Shown: positions 7,026 through 15,201 of the stretch, in pieces
Layout: each line of letters starts with the position of its first letter
How positions within the stretch are numbered: position 1 is the stretch's first letter
Source of the DNA: JANNSW01 sp031431235
GTDB taxonomy: Bacteria > Pseudomonadota > Alphaproteobacteria > Rhizobiales > Hyphomicrobiaceae
Reading direction: 5' to 3'
DNA: 20,624 nucleotides
Assembly (NCBI GenBank): GCA_031431235.1
Contig: JANPDA010000057.1
Location: 1-20,624, forward strand
Notes under the pieces: model-generated
What the model saw: only the letters and a program-made list of their open reading frames with translations
Told to the model about the DNA's origin: nothing
Databases searched by the model: none
Translations under genes and position numbers: made by a program

Positions 7026-7739
7026 TCAGAGCACGAGCTCGCCCCGGAGAAAGGCCACTCCTGCGCGGCTTGCCGGGGCGTCGAAGAACCGGTCGGCCGG
7101 GGCATGCTCGGCAATTCGGCCCTGGACCAGCAGCACGACCTCGCCGGCGAGCCTTCTTGCCTGGGCGGCGTCGTGAGTTGCCATCACCACCTTGATCCCG
7201 GCGGCAGCGGCGCGTTCGACGATGTCCTCGACGGCCTTGGTTGCAGCCGGATCGAGGCTGGCGGTCGGCTCGTCGAGGAAGATCAGCTCGGGGGCCCGGG
7301 CAAGCGCACGCGCCAGCGCAAGCTTTTGTTGCTCACCACCCGAGAGGCGTCGGGCCGGCCGGTCGCCAAGATGCTCGAGGCCGACTTGCGAAAGGTGCGC
7401 GGCGACCTCGCCTGGCTCGCTGCTCCGTCCTGCTGCCCGCAACGCGAACCGCACATTGGCAGCTGCTGAGCGGCGCAGCATCACCGGTTTCTGGAAGACA
7501 AAGCCGGCGCGGGCCGAGGCGTGCAGGCCGCCTCCCCGCCGGATCATTCCCGCCGTCGGCGCAATCAGCCCCATGGCGAGTTTCAGGAGGGTCGTCTTGC
7601 CCGAGCCGTTGGGACCCATCACGACGGTCGGGGCGCCCGCTGCGATCATCAGATCGATGCCGCGCAGGATCTCGACGCCACCCGCCACGTAGCCGGCGCC
7701 GGCAAGCTCGACCGGCAGCAAGCTAGTGGCCTGGCGCAT
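7026..7739 (-). CDS. tupC: Tungstate ABC transporter ATP-binding protein TupC
   Basis: A 237-residue ABC ATPase with all expected motifs. The Walker A is MGPNGSGKTT (about 41-50), the Q-loop is FVFQKPVML (Gln83), and the signature is LSGGEQQKL (132-140). The Walker B with D-loop is LIFLDEPTASLD (152-163), and the switch histidine is in MATHD (His189). It powers import through the TupB permease. The compact domain has no molybdate-type regulatory C-terminal extension (TOBE), unlike ModC. This fits the Tup rather than the Mod system. ATG 7739 is chosen because GGGAG sits seven bases upstream and the gap to the tupB stop is four bases. ATG 7754 would overlap tupB and has no ribosome binding site. 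Confidence 0.93.
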   Translation of the reverse strand: MRQATSLLPVELAGAGYVAGGVEILRGIDLMIAAGAPTVVMGPNGSGKTTLLKLAMGLIAPTAGMIRRGGGLHASARAGFVFQKPVMLRRSAAANVRFALRAAGRSSEPGEVAAHLSQVGLEHLGDRPARRLSGGEQQKLALARALARAPELIFLDEPTASLDPAATKAVEDIVERAAAAGIKVVMATHDAAQARRLAGEVVLLVQGRIAEHAPADRFFDAPASRAGVAFLRGELVL

Positions 7740-7743
7740 GCCC

Positions 7744-8433
7744 TCACTCCCCATGGCGTTGCGCCGAGACACGGACGCCCCAGGCCAGCGCATTGACCGC
7801 GAGCACGATCGCGATCAGCACCACGCCGAGCCCGGTTGCGAATGCCAGATTGCCCTTGGAGGTCTCGAGCGCGATCGCCGTCGTCATCACGCGCGTGAAC
7901 CCGTCGATGTTGCCGCCGACGATCATCACGGCACCGACCTCGGCAGCCGCCCGGCCAAACCCCGCAAGCAGGATCGTGACCAACGAGAAGCGTGCATCCC
8001 ACAACAGCGTCGTCACCAGCGAAAAGCCACGGACATCCATGGCCGCCAGCTCCTCGCGGTACTCTTGCGCCAGATCCTCGATCGTCTGGCGGGTCAGTGC
8101 TGCCAGGATCGGCAGTACCAGGATCGCCTGCGCCAGCACCATCGCCGCCGGCGTGAACAACAGCCCGGCCGAGCCGAGCGGCCCCGAGCGCGACAGCAGC
8201 AGATAGACCGACAGACCCACGACCACCGGCGGCAGCCCCATCAGAGCGTTCAGCGAGATCGCGACGGCACTGCGCCCCGGAAACCGCGCGAGTGCAATCA
8301 ATGCACCGAGCGGCAACGCGACCAGCGCGGACAGCAGCGTGGCCGAGAGCGTCACCTCGAGCGACAGGCGCACGATCGCGAGCAGCGCAGGGTCGCCGCT
8401 GAGCAGGAGTTCGAAGACAGTGCTTTGGCTCAC
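7744..8433 (-). CDS. tupB: Tungstate ABC transporter permease TupB
   Basis: A roughly 229-residue inner-membrane permease with about five to six hydrophobic spans (for example VTLSATLLSALVALPLGALI and LVTILLAGFG). The cytoplasmic coupling loop reads EYREELAAMDVRGFSLVTTL. The permease hallmark GFGRAAAEVGAVMIVGGN is typical of TupB/ModB-like proteins. It is the first gene of the operon, divergent from its likely regulator. The frame is open upstream to 8550, but that stretch covers the promoter region. I place the start at GTG 8433 (VSQSTVFELLLSGDP), with GGATGGGG just upstream. TTG 8454 is an alternative. Start confidence is moderate, identity high. Confidence 0.91.
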   Translation of the reverse strand: MSQSTVFELLLSGDPALLAIVRLSLEVTLSATLLSALVALPLGALIALARFPGRSAVAISLNALMGLPPVVVGLSVYLLLSRSGPLGSAGLLFTPAAMVLAQAILVLPILAALTRQTIEDLAQEYREELAAMDVRGFSLVTTLLWDARFSLVTILLAGFGRAAAEVGAVMIVGGNIDGFTRVMTTAIALETSKGNLAFATGLGVVLIAIVLAVNALAWGVRVSAQRHGE

Positions 8434-8472
8434 TACCCCATCCCACGCTCGCAACCCATGCTCGCAACTCTG

Positions 8473-8535
8473 TTGCGGATATCTGCATTTTCTCCTATAA
8501 AATGTCAATTGATGTAAATATTGCATAAATCTGCA
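8473..8535. promoter_or_regulatory. Paired operator sites between tupB and the HTH regulator
   Basis: TTGCGGATATCTGCA (8473-8487) and TTGCATAAATCTGCA (8521-8535) are the same element, matching at 12 of 15 positions, 48 bases apart in an AT-rich island. Each is also a near-palindrome: TGCGGATATCTGCA, and TTGCA-N6-TGCAA. They differ from the E. coli ModE box. Position and symmetry suggest they bind the divergent HTH regulator encoded at 8550. Confidence 0.62.
8480..8508 (-). promoter_or_regulatory. Candidate promoter of tupBCA
   Basis: On the minus strand a perfect -35 hexamer TTGACA (8508 to 8503) is followed 17 bases later by CAGATA (8485 to 8480), a weak -10. The -10 lies inside the first operator copy (8473-8487), so a bound regulator would block it. 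The -35 is unambiguous; the -10 is uncertain. Confidence 0.42.
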
Positions 8536-8549
8536 ACATTCGAGCACCA

Positions 8550-9434
8550 ATGCAGCTCCTCACCACGGCCGAAGCCGCCGACTATTTGAAGCTCAGCGAG
8601 CGCAAGCTCTACGAGCTGGTGGCCGAGCAGCGGATCCCCTGCACGAAGGCGACCGGCAAATGGCTGTTTCCACGCGCCGAGCTCGACCGCTGGGTGCTGG
8701 CCGGACTGTCGCGGCCTCCCGGCCTGTTGCCGCCGATCCCACCTGCCATCGTCGGTGGCAGCCACGATCCGCTGCTCGAATGGGCGCTGCGTGAGAGCGG
8801 CTCCGGGCTCGCTTCACTTCCCGAGGGCAGCGAGGCGGGCTACCGGCGTCTGCTCGAGGGCGAGGTCGCGATGGCGGCGATCCATTTCCACGACCTGGAG
8901 CATGCCGACGCCGACGCCAATGTGGCGACCGTCTCGCGCGAGCCGGGCCTGGCCGACGCCGTCCTGATCGGCTTCGCCACGCGCGAGCAGGGTTTGCTGA
9001 CTGCACCCGGCAACCCGATGGAGCTCGCGTCCCTCGCTGACGTCGCAGGCAAGCACGCCCGCTTCGCGATGCGCCCCGGCGGCGCCGGTGCGCGCCAACT
9101 GCTCCAAGCCCTGCTCAGGCGCGAGCGAGCCGACCTGGGCGCCCTCGTTGCGGCCGAAGGGATCGCTCCGACCGGCCCCGACATTGCCCAGGCGATCCGC
9201 GCCGGTCGTGCCGACTGCGGCATTGCAACGCGGTCCGTGGCGATCGGCTCGGGCCTGCCATTCCTGCCGCTGGCCTACGAGCATTTCGACCTCCTGATGC
9301 GCCAGCGGGACTACTTCCGGCCGCCGCTGCAGGCCTTCATCGCACTGGTGCAGAGCCCCCGCCTCGCTGTGCGGGCCGCCGAGCTCGGAGGGCTCGACGT
9401 CGCCGCTGCCGGGCGCATTCGCTGGGCGCCGTGA
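8550..9434 (+). CDS. Excisionase-type HTH regulator fused to a binding-protein-like domain
   Basis: This 294-residue cytoplasmic protein has two domains. Residues 1-50 are a MerR/excisionase-type helix-turn-helix (LLTTAEAADYLKLSERKLYE, then KWLFPRAELDRWV). Residues 65-285 resemble the PBP-like domain found in proposed molybdate/tungstate sensors. They carry blocks such as AIHFHDL, FAMRPGGAGARQLL and DCGIATRSVA. There is no signal peptide, so the binding-protein fold probably senses an oxyanion inside the cell. Its divergent placement beside tupBCA, across the paired operator, supports a tungstate/molybdate-responsive repressor role. I infer the ligand from the neighbours. The ATG at 8550 directly opens the HTH, with only weak ribosome-binding sequence. 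The upstream operator copy at 8521-8535 is so close to the start that autoregulation is likely. Confidence 0.88.
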   Translation: MQLLTTAEAADYLKLSERKLYELVAEQRIPCTKATGKWLFPRAELDRWVLAGLSRPPGLLPPIPPAIVGGSHDPLLEWALRESGSGLASLPEGSEAGYRRLLEGEVAMAAIHFHDLEHADADANVATVSREPGLADAVLIGFATREQGLLTAPGNPMELASLADVAGKHARFAMRPGGAGARQLLQALLRRERADLGALVAAEGIAPTGPDIAQAIRAGRADCGIATRSVAIGSGLPFLPLAYEHFDLLMRQRDYFRPPLQAFIALVQSPRLAVRAAELGGLDVAAAGRIRWAP

Positions 9435-9642
9435 CGGCCCTGGCCAAGTCGGGCCAACCCCTGCCAAGCAATTGCGCCAATTGGTTCAGGGGGGGTTCAT
9501 GTTGCATGGCTAGACTGCACTGCGATACGGTGATGGACTTATGGGATCGGGACGCGGCATGACGGCCACAGGCTTGAATTGCCACAATCCGGCCCCCAGA
9601 TCGATCAACCGAGTACCCTTGGTCAATCAATCGGGAAGCAAA

Positions 9643-9939
9643 ATGCGCGTGACACGCAAGGCTCAGATGAAGCGGACAGGTCTCCTCGCGGTTGCGATGG
9701 CAGCGATCATGGGCTCGGCCCTGGCGGGCACCGCGGCGAAAGCCGAGGAAGATTGCAATTGGTACGCGCTGCAGTCGGCCAAGCAGCAGCAGACCAACGA
9801 GCAGAAGAGCTGCGGCCTCACGGGCGACGGCTGGACCACCGACAAGAAGGCGCTTACCGACTACTGCGAATCCGTGTCGCCCGAGGAGTGGGGCGCCGCT
9901 CTCAAAGCGCGCCAGAAACTGCTCGAGGCCTGCGGCTGA
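9643..9939 (+). CDS. Small secreted four-cysteine protein of unknown function
   Basis: I do not recognise this 98-residue protein. It has a clear signal peptide (MKRTGLLAVAMAAIMGSALA, with cleavage predicted near AKA-EEDC). A mature part of about 65 residues contains four cysteines (EEDCNW, KSCGLT, DYCESV and LEACG), suggesting two disulfides in the periplasm. It is rich in Gln, Lys and Glu and ends at the last cysteine-glycine. The start at ATG 9643 has GGGAAG upstream. ATG 9667 would remove the first eight residues and leave the signal intact. The frame is open to 9541, but the added residues have no signal-like character. It stands alone between the tungstate regulator and a convergent hydrolase. 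The 208 bases upstream (9435-9642) hold no other gene I can support. Confidence 0.72.
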   Translation: MRVTRKAQMKRTGLLAVAMAAIMGSALAGTAAKAEEDCNWYALQSAKQQQTNEQKSCGLTGDGWTTDKKALTDYCESVSPEEWGAALKARQKLLEACG

Positions 9940-9977
9940 TCGCCGACCGGCTTGCGACCGGACAACCCTGTTTCAGC

Positions 9978-10003
9978 CAGCGGCCGCCAACGAGCGGCCG
10001 TTG
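9978..10003. terminator. Hairpin terminator between convergent genes
   Basis: CAGCGGCCGC (9978-9987) pairs with GCGGCCGTTG (9994-10003) as a 10-bp stem with one G-T wobble and a six-base loop. It sits in the 79-base gap between the convergent small secreted protein and the hydrolase. There is no strong T-run on either side, so its efficiency as an intrinsic terminator is uncertain. Confidence 0.55.
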
Positions 10004-10018
10004 CCTTGTCGATCCGGC

Positions 10019-11269
10019 TCAATCGACGATTGCCTGGTGCACCAGCGCCCGCAGCTCCTTGCGGTTGGCCGTCGCATCCGAGGGCACGAGCTGAGTCAGG
10101 AACACGACCGACAGCTCCTCGGCGGGATCGATCCAGAACACCGTGCTCGCCATGCCGCCCCAACCGCAGTCGCCTGGACTGGCCGACATGCGCGCGCGAG
10201 CCGGGTCCAGCATCACCCACAGGCCGAGCCCGAAGCCGACGCCCTCGAACGATGTCTCGCTCCACACCTTCGGCCCCATCGAGGCCAGATCACCGGGCAG
10301 ATGGTTCTGGCGCATCAGTCGAACCGTCCTCGGCCCCAGCAGCCGCTCGCCACCGACGCTGCCGCCGCGCCGCAGCATTTCGGCAAAGCGCAGATAATCG
10401 CCGGCAGTCGACAGCAGCCCGGCGCCACCGAGCGGGGTGTCGACCTTGCCCTGACGGTGGACGCTCGCCTCGGCCGTCTCCACGAGATCGATCCCGCCGC
10501 CCGGTCGGGGCGTGTAGAGCGAAGCGAAGCGATCGATGCGTGCCTCGGGCACCGAGAAGGCCGTGTCCACCATCCCGAGCGGCTGCAGGATCCGCTGATC
10601 GATGAACCGGTCGAGTGGCACGCCGGACACGACCTCGATCACCCGGCCGAGCACATCGGTCGACACACCATAGTGCCAGGCCGAACCGGGCTCGCAAGCG
10701 AGCGGCAGCGTGGCCAGATGCTCGACCATGAGCTCGAGCCCGCCGCCACCTGGATTGGTGCCGAGCTTTGCCGCGCCGTAAACCGGCCCCAACACCCCAC
10801 CCTGGAACGCGTAGCTGAACCCGGCGGTGTGGGTCAGCAAATGATGCAGGGTCGGGCGGACGGCGGCAGGCCGGGTGTCGGCGATCGAGGTTGCGCCGGG
10901 CGCAAGCACACGCAAGCCGGCGAGCTCGGGCAGGAATGCTTCCACCGGATCATCCAGATGCACGAGCCCTTCCTCGTAGAGCATCATGAAGGCGGCCGAC
11001 GTCACCGGCTTCGTCATCGAATAGATGCGAGCGATGGTGTCGGGCATCCAGGGTTTGCGGCTCGCAGTGTCACGCAAGCCTGCCGTGGCGTGATACGCCA
11101 CCTCGCCGCGGCGAGCGACCAGCGCCTGGCAGCCGGCGAAGCGGCCGTCGTCCACGTAGCGCTGCATCCAGCCGGCGATGCGGGCAAGGCGTTGCCGGTC
11201 GAGGCCGAGGCGGGTGGGGTCTGATACGGGTTCGCGCAGGGGCGAACCGATCCTCGCTCGAGTGGCCAT
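10019..11269 (-). CDS. Serine hydrolase, beta-lactamase/class C-like family
   Basis: A 416-residue protein of the beta-lactamase/D-alanyl-carboxypeptidase/esterase fold. The nucleophile motif is Ser84-x-x-Lys87 in ARIYSMTKPVTSAAF. The Tyr motif is Tyr200 in WHYGVSTDVLGRV, and the third motif region is CGWGGMASTVFWIDP (368-382), with GWGG where classical enzymes have KTG or HTG. Conserved blocks TLHHLLTHTAGFSY and PLGGAGLLSTAGDYLRFAEM are typical of the esterase/lactamase-like members. There is no signal peptide, which favours a cytoplasmic esterase or amidase role over antibiotic resistance. The start at ATG 11269 has GAGG five bases upstream. The longer frame upstream is antisense overlap with the AsmA gene. 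It lies 56 bases downstream of that gene and is probably co-transcribed. Substrate unknown. Confidence 0.91.
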   Translation of the reverse strand: MATRARIGSPLREPVSDPTRLGLDRQRLARIAGWMQRYVDDGRFAGCQALVARRGEVAYHATAGLRDTASRKPWMPDTIARIYSMTKPVTSAAFMMLYEEGLVHLDDPVEAFLPELAGLRVLAPGATSIADTRPAAVRPTLHHLLTHTAGFSYAFQGGVLGPVYGAAKLGTNPGGGGLELMVEHLATLPLACEPGSAWHYGVSTDVLGRVIEVVSGVPLDRFIDQRILQPLGMVDTAFSVPEARIDRFASLYTPRPGGGIDLVETAEASVHRQGKVDTPLGGAGLLSTAGDYLRFAEMLRRGGSVGGERLLGPRTVRLMRQNHLPGDLASMGPKVWSETSFEGVGFGLGLWVMLDPARARMSASPGDCGWGGMASTVFWIDPAEELSVVFLTQLVPSDATANRKELRALVHQAIVD

Positions 11270-11325
11270 CCCGTCCTCGTTTCGCAAGCTGTCGCTCCGC
11301 CCAGTACGGCAACGGCAGCTCCGCA

Positions 11326-14300
11326 TCAGCGCTTCGAATCGACCAGGTTGCCCTTCTTGCCGGGATTGGCCTGCTGGGTCTGCTGGGCTTGCTGCCCGCT
11401 CTTCTTCAGCTTGCGCGTGGTGACTGAGCCGGTCAGGCTGCGCTGGGACGAGGCGGGAGCTGCACGTGAGATCGCCTGAGGCGCGGTCGGCTCGGGGATC
11501 ATGATCACCGCGGGCTCGGGAATATCGAGGCTGTCGCCCGTCTCGGTGGCTGCAACCGCCGCCACCTCCGGCGCAAGGCCGGCTTCGGCCCCGCCCTCGA
11601 CGACTGGCCACACGCCCTGAAGCTGCTCGGGTCCCCCGATCAGCCGCCGCGCCGCCAACTCGCGCAGCAACGGCTCTGCCGAGATCCTCGGCTGGATTTT
11701 TGCAGCATCGGCGAGCGCCCCCGCGTAGACGAGGGAAAATCCGGGAAGAGCGGATGCTCTGGGCTCGGCCGCCTTGGGCTGCAGCGTCCATTCGCTGTCG
11801 AGCATCAGCGTCTGCAGATCGAGCGCGGTCTTGACGGCGAGCTTGGCCTCGCGGGTGTCAGCCACGGCTTCGCCAATCCGCAAGGTGCCGTCGGCGACGG
11901 TCACCGGCACCTGGATGCCCTCGAAGGGGAACCGGCCGAAAAACCGACGCTCGCCGAGCATTGCGATCGTGTCCTCGGTATCGTAGTTGCGGGCGTCCTC
12001 GGCCAGGACAGTGCGGGCAACGGCATCGACCGTCGCTGGCGCCAGCCCCGTCAACTCGCCGCCCGCCAGCCGCAACTCGCCCGAGCCCGCGAGCACCGTC
12101 ACCAGACCGCGAGGGCTGAGGCCCGTGCCCGAGGCCGAAAGCGCCAGTGTCGCGGAGCCGTTCGCGCGCGCGAGATTGGCCTCGGGATCGACGATCCGCA
12201 GCAACGACACGCCACTCAGCTCGCCCGCTACCTTGGCGCTCGCGCCGGCCGTCTCGCGCTTCAGAACCCCATCGAGCCGTACCTTCCCGCCAAGCGCTTC
12301 CCCTTCGAGCGACGTGAGATCGATCCGCCCCTCGCTGGCTTCGGCGACGAGGCTGGCCTTGGTCAGGGCGAACCCGGGCAGCAGTTGCAGCGTACCGGCG
12401 TCGATCTCGACATGGGCCTCGATGCCGTCTAAAGCGGAAAAGTCGAACGGCAGATCGGACCAGGGCACGGCAGCGGTCGTCACCGCGGCAATGCTGGCGC
12501 CCGCGTCTTGCGCTGTGCTGGTGCTGCCGGTCTCCGTCACTGGCTCGGGCGCTGACACACCGTGCGCCGGCGTCAACCCGCGCAGCAGCGAGACCAGCTC
12601 CAGTTTGCTGACCCGCGCTTTCAGACTCGCAAAGGTCCGCCCGTCGCGATCCTCCAGCGACAGGCTGCCCCGGAACGCTCTGGAGCCGACCGCGGCAATC
12701 GCATCCTCGATCTGCAGCCGCGCCTGCTCGCGGCGCAACACTGCGGCCAATCGCAGCGGCTCGCCGCGGCCATCGAACAAGCGGTCCAGACGTACGAGCT
12801 TCAACGCCTGCCCGGCATCGGCCGCAGTCGCTCGGAGCGCTCCCTCCAGATCGAGCCGGCCATCGACCAGTGTCGCGACCCCCTCGAACGAGGCCGCGAC
12901 CTGCTTGCTGCGCAGACTGAGCACGGTGCTCAGCCCCTTCTCCGGCACGCCGCTCGCACGCAGCGACAGCTCGCCAGGCTCGATCTCGCTGGCCCCCAGC
13001 ACGTCCCTGGCTTCCTCGACCGCGGCGACGGCAGCGGCACCCGGCCCACCGGCGTCGGGGCTGTTGCGCACGAGATTGCCGACGAGCCTTGCACCATCGG
13101 GATGGGTCATGCGGCAGAACAGATCGACCTGGCTCGCGCCAAGCGTCTTGCCGGTGCCGTCACTGCGCAGCGACAAGGTGAGGCGCCCGCCATCGGCCTC
13201 GCCGTCAGCCGTCAGATCGAGCACACCGGGGCCACGCCGGCCGACCGTCAAGAGCCCCGCCAGACGCAGCTTGCCGGCAGCGCCCAGGAACCGGGGATCG
13301 CCCGCAACGGCCGTCGGCAGACCGAGGTAAAGCGCCATCGACCGTACGGCCTCGCCGGCTGAGGCTTCGATCAGCAGTCCGAGCTGGCCTTCGCGCTTGC
13401 CTCCGAGCGTCAGGGTGCCATCGGTCTCGATCCGCAAGCCGCCGGCTGTCCGCAATTCGAGCTGCTCGATCATCAGTCGATTGCCAGCCCGGCTGATTTT
13501 GGCTGCCAGATCCTGCAGTCGACCATCGCGGGTCACGAGCTCGCCGAAGCGAAGGTCGATGCGGCTGTCGTTGCTGACCAGCGAAAGCAGTGAGCCGGCA
13601 GGAGCCGCACTGCCTCGGGCGACTGGATCGATCAGATCCAACAGGCTCGCCAGGGTCGGCGGCAGCGCGACCAGACCGGAGAGATCCAAGCGGTCGCTGT
13701 CGAGCGTCACCTCGACATGGCGCCGCTCGTCCAAGCCGACATGCACGGCCCCGGCAACGGCCGTGTCGGCGATCTGCAAGCGCGCCCGCTCGATCCCGAT
13801 GGCACTGCGATCGAGCTTCAACTCGCCATCGAGCAGGAACGCGTTGGCGGTTGCCTCCGTGGCCTCCCCACGCATGCCTGCGAGCGCGGGCAGCGACCAG
13901 CCCAGGAAACGCTCGAGGTTGCGTCCGCGCAGACGGAATGGCCCTTCGAACGCCGGCCCCTCGATGCCGCGATCGTACAGCAGACCCGAAGCGCTGAGGA
14001 CGCTCGATCCCGGCAGCACGGCGCCGACACGCTTGAGCACGAGCGCGCTCGGCGCATGCTCGACGTCGAGCTCGATGCCGCTCACGGTCTCCCCGCCGAG
14101 GCTCGCCTGCTCGATGCGGACTTTCAGGCTCGCACGCGCATCGTTGGAGAATGAGCGTCCCAGTCGGCCCGCCAGTTGATCGAGCGCGCGCCAGGGGCCT
14201 GCCGCGGCGCTCGCGCCTGCGATCTTGTCGATATCGAGCCAATGGGCGGTAAGCTCGCTATCGACGCGGAACCCCTTGCCCCAAACGGCCTCGATGGCGC

Positions 14301-15201
14301 CCGACAGGATCTGCGGCCGCCCATCCGATTGGAATGTCGCCGCCAGATCGCGCAGCCGGCCGCCCTGGAGGTCGGCCTCGACTTGGGCTTTGACCTCGAC
14401 GAAGGGATCGGCTGCCGCGGCGCCCTCGGCGCTGCCTTCGGCGAGGCCGAGATAGCGGACGCGGGCGTCGAGCCCGCCGGTCAGCCGCAGAGCGCCGCCG
14501 AGGCCCGCGAGCATGCCGTCGAGCGTGTAGGAGCTGCCTTCGTCGGGAACCGAGACCACGGTCTTGACGCGCAAGCCCTCATCGGCGGCAACCCCGGTCG
14601 ACAGCCGGACCTCGCGGGTCTTGCCCGCGAAATCGATCGCGCCCTTGAAGCGATAAGGACCGGCCAGAGCAGGCGCGCTCAACTCGCCGTTGACTTGATC
14701 GAGATGGGCGATCTCCTCCTCGTCACGGCCGAACAATCCGACCGTGCCACCGTTCACGGTGACGGCGCTCAGGGTCACGTCCTTGGGCAGATAGGGCAAT
14801 TCGCCGAGCCCCGCGCCCAAGCCCACCCAATTGCCCTTGCCATCGGGTCCGACCGCAAAGCGCAGCTCGGGCTGATCGAGCGTGATCGCGCGCGCCTCCA
14901 CGATCCCCTGCAGCAACGGGGGAACCGACAACCATAGTGTGAAACCTTCCACGCGGAACAGCGGGCGGTCGAAGCGACCGGTCGCATCCGATATTCGCAC
15001 ATTCTCCACATGCAGCCGCGGCGCCGGCAGCAGTCGCACCTCGACATTGCCGCCGATGCGCACAGGTCGGCCCAGCACGTTCGAGGCTTCGGTCTCGAAC
15101 GTGCTGCGATAGGAGTTCCAATCGATAGCCAAAGGCACGGCGAACAGGGCCGCCAGCACCAGCACCGTCACCGATCCGACGAACAACAGAAACGCCCGCA
15201 A
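11326..15201 (-). CDS. Large AsmA-family protein
   Basis: This is about 1291 residues. It begins with a membrane anchor (RAFLLFVGSVTVLVLAALFA) followed by the AsmA start block (VPLAIDWNSYRSTFETEASN, then LGRPVRIGGNVEVRLLPAPRL). The rest is long beta-rich periplasmic sequence with repeated strand units. The AsmA C-terminal block follows (GSATLALSASGTGLSPRGLV, then GSGELRLAGGELTGL). Such proteins are thought to form hydrophobic grooves that carry phospholipids towards the outer membrane. The role is inferred from family resemblance. The tail is unusual: a basic, Gln-rich stretch (KKSGQQAQQTQQANPGKKGN). The start is uncertain. TTG 15201 directly precedes the anchor and has GAGG/GGAG upstream, while ATG 15309 would add an unusual basic leader. 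Proline-poor periplasmic length is complete. Confidence 0.88.
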   Translation of the reverse strand: MRAFLLFVGSVTVLVLAALFAVPLAIDWNSYRSTFETEASNVLGRPVRIGGNVEVRLLPAPRLHVENVRISDATGRFDRPLFRVEGFTLWLSVPPLLQGIVEARAITLDQPELRFAVGPDGKGNWVGLGAGLGELPYLPKDVTLSAVTVNGGTVGLFGRDEEEIAHLDQVNGELSAPALAGPYRFKGAIDFAGKTREVRLSTGVAADEGLRVKTVVSVPDEGSSYTLDGMLAGLGGALRLTGGLDARVRYLGLAEGSAEGAAAADPFVEVKAQVEADLQGGRLRDLAATFQSDGRPQILSGAIEAVWGKGFRVDSELTAHWLDIDKIAGASAAAGPWRALDQLAGRLGRSFSNDARASLKVRIEQASLGGETVSGIELDVEHAPSALVLKRVGAVLPGSSVLSASGLLYDRGIEGPAFEGPFRLRGRNLERFLGWSLPALAGMRGEATEATANAFLLDGELKLDRSAIGIERARLQIADTAVAGAVHVGLDERRHVEVTLDSDRLDLSGLVALPPTLASLLDLIDPVARGSAAPAGSLLSLVSNDSRIDLRFGELVTRDGRLQDLAAKISRAGNRLMIEQLELRTAGGLRIETDGTLTLGGKREGQLGLLIEASAGEAVRSMALYLGLPTAVAGDPRFLGAAGKLRLAGLLTVGRRGPGVLDLTADGEADGGRLTLSLRSDGTGKTLGASQVDLFCRMTHPDGARLVGNLVRNSPDAGGPGAAAVAAVEEARDVLGASEIEPGELSLRASGVPEKGLSTVLSLRSKQVAASFEGVATLVDGRLDLEGALRATAADAGQALKLVRLDRLFDGRGEPLRLAAVLRREQARLQIEDAIAAVGSRAFRGSLSLEDRDGRTFASLKARVSKLELVSLLRGLTPAHGVSAPEPVTETGSTSTAQDAGASIAAVTTAAVPWSDLPFDFSALDGIEAHVEIDAGTLQLLPGFALTKASLVAEASEGRIDLTSLEGEALGGKVRLDGVLKRETAGASAKVAGELSGVSLLRIVDPEANLARANGSATLALSASGTGLSPRGLVTVLAGSGELRLAGGELTGLAPATVDAVARTVLAEDARNYDTEDTIAMLGERRFFGRFPFEGIQVPVTVADGTLRIGEAVADTREAKLAVKTALDLQTLMLDSEWTLQPKAAEPRASALPGFSLVYAGALADAAKIQPRISAEPLLRELAARRLIGGPEQLQGVWPVVEGGAEAGLAPEVAAVAATETGDSLDIPEPAVIMIPEPTAPQAISRAAPASSQRSLTGSVTTRKLKKSGQQAQQTQQANPGKKGNLVDSKR

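Noticed and set aside
7649..8488. Frame starting at ATG 8488 (minus) with AGGAG just upstream, overlapping tupB
   Set aside because: The ribosome-binding match is attractive, but beyond the first 20 codons the translation is an Arg/Ala-rich shadow of tupB; a short leader peptide cannot be excluded.
11987..13330. 447-codon plus-strand open frame opposite the AsmA gene
   Set aside because: Ser/Arg/Pro/Ala-rich translation with no fold or motif, mirrored by coherent AsmA-family coding on the other strand.
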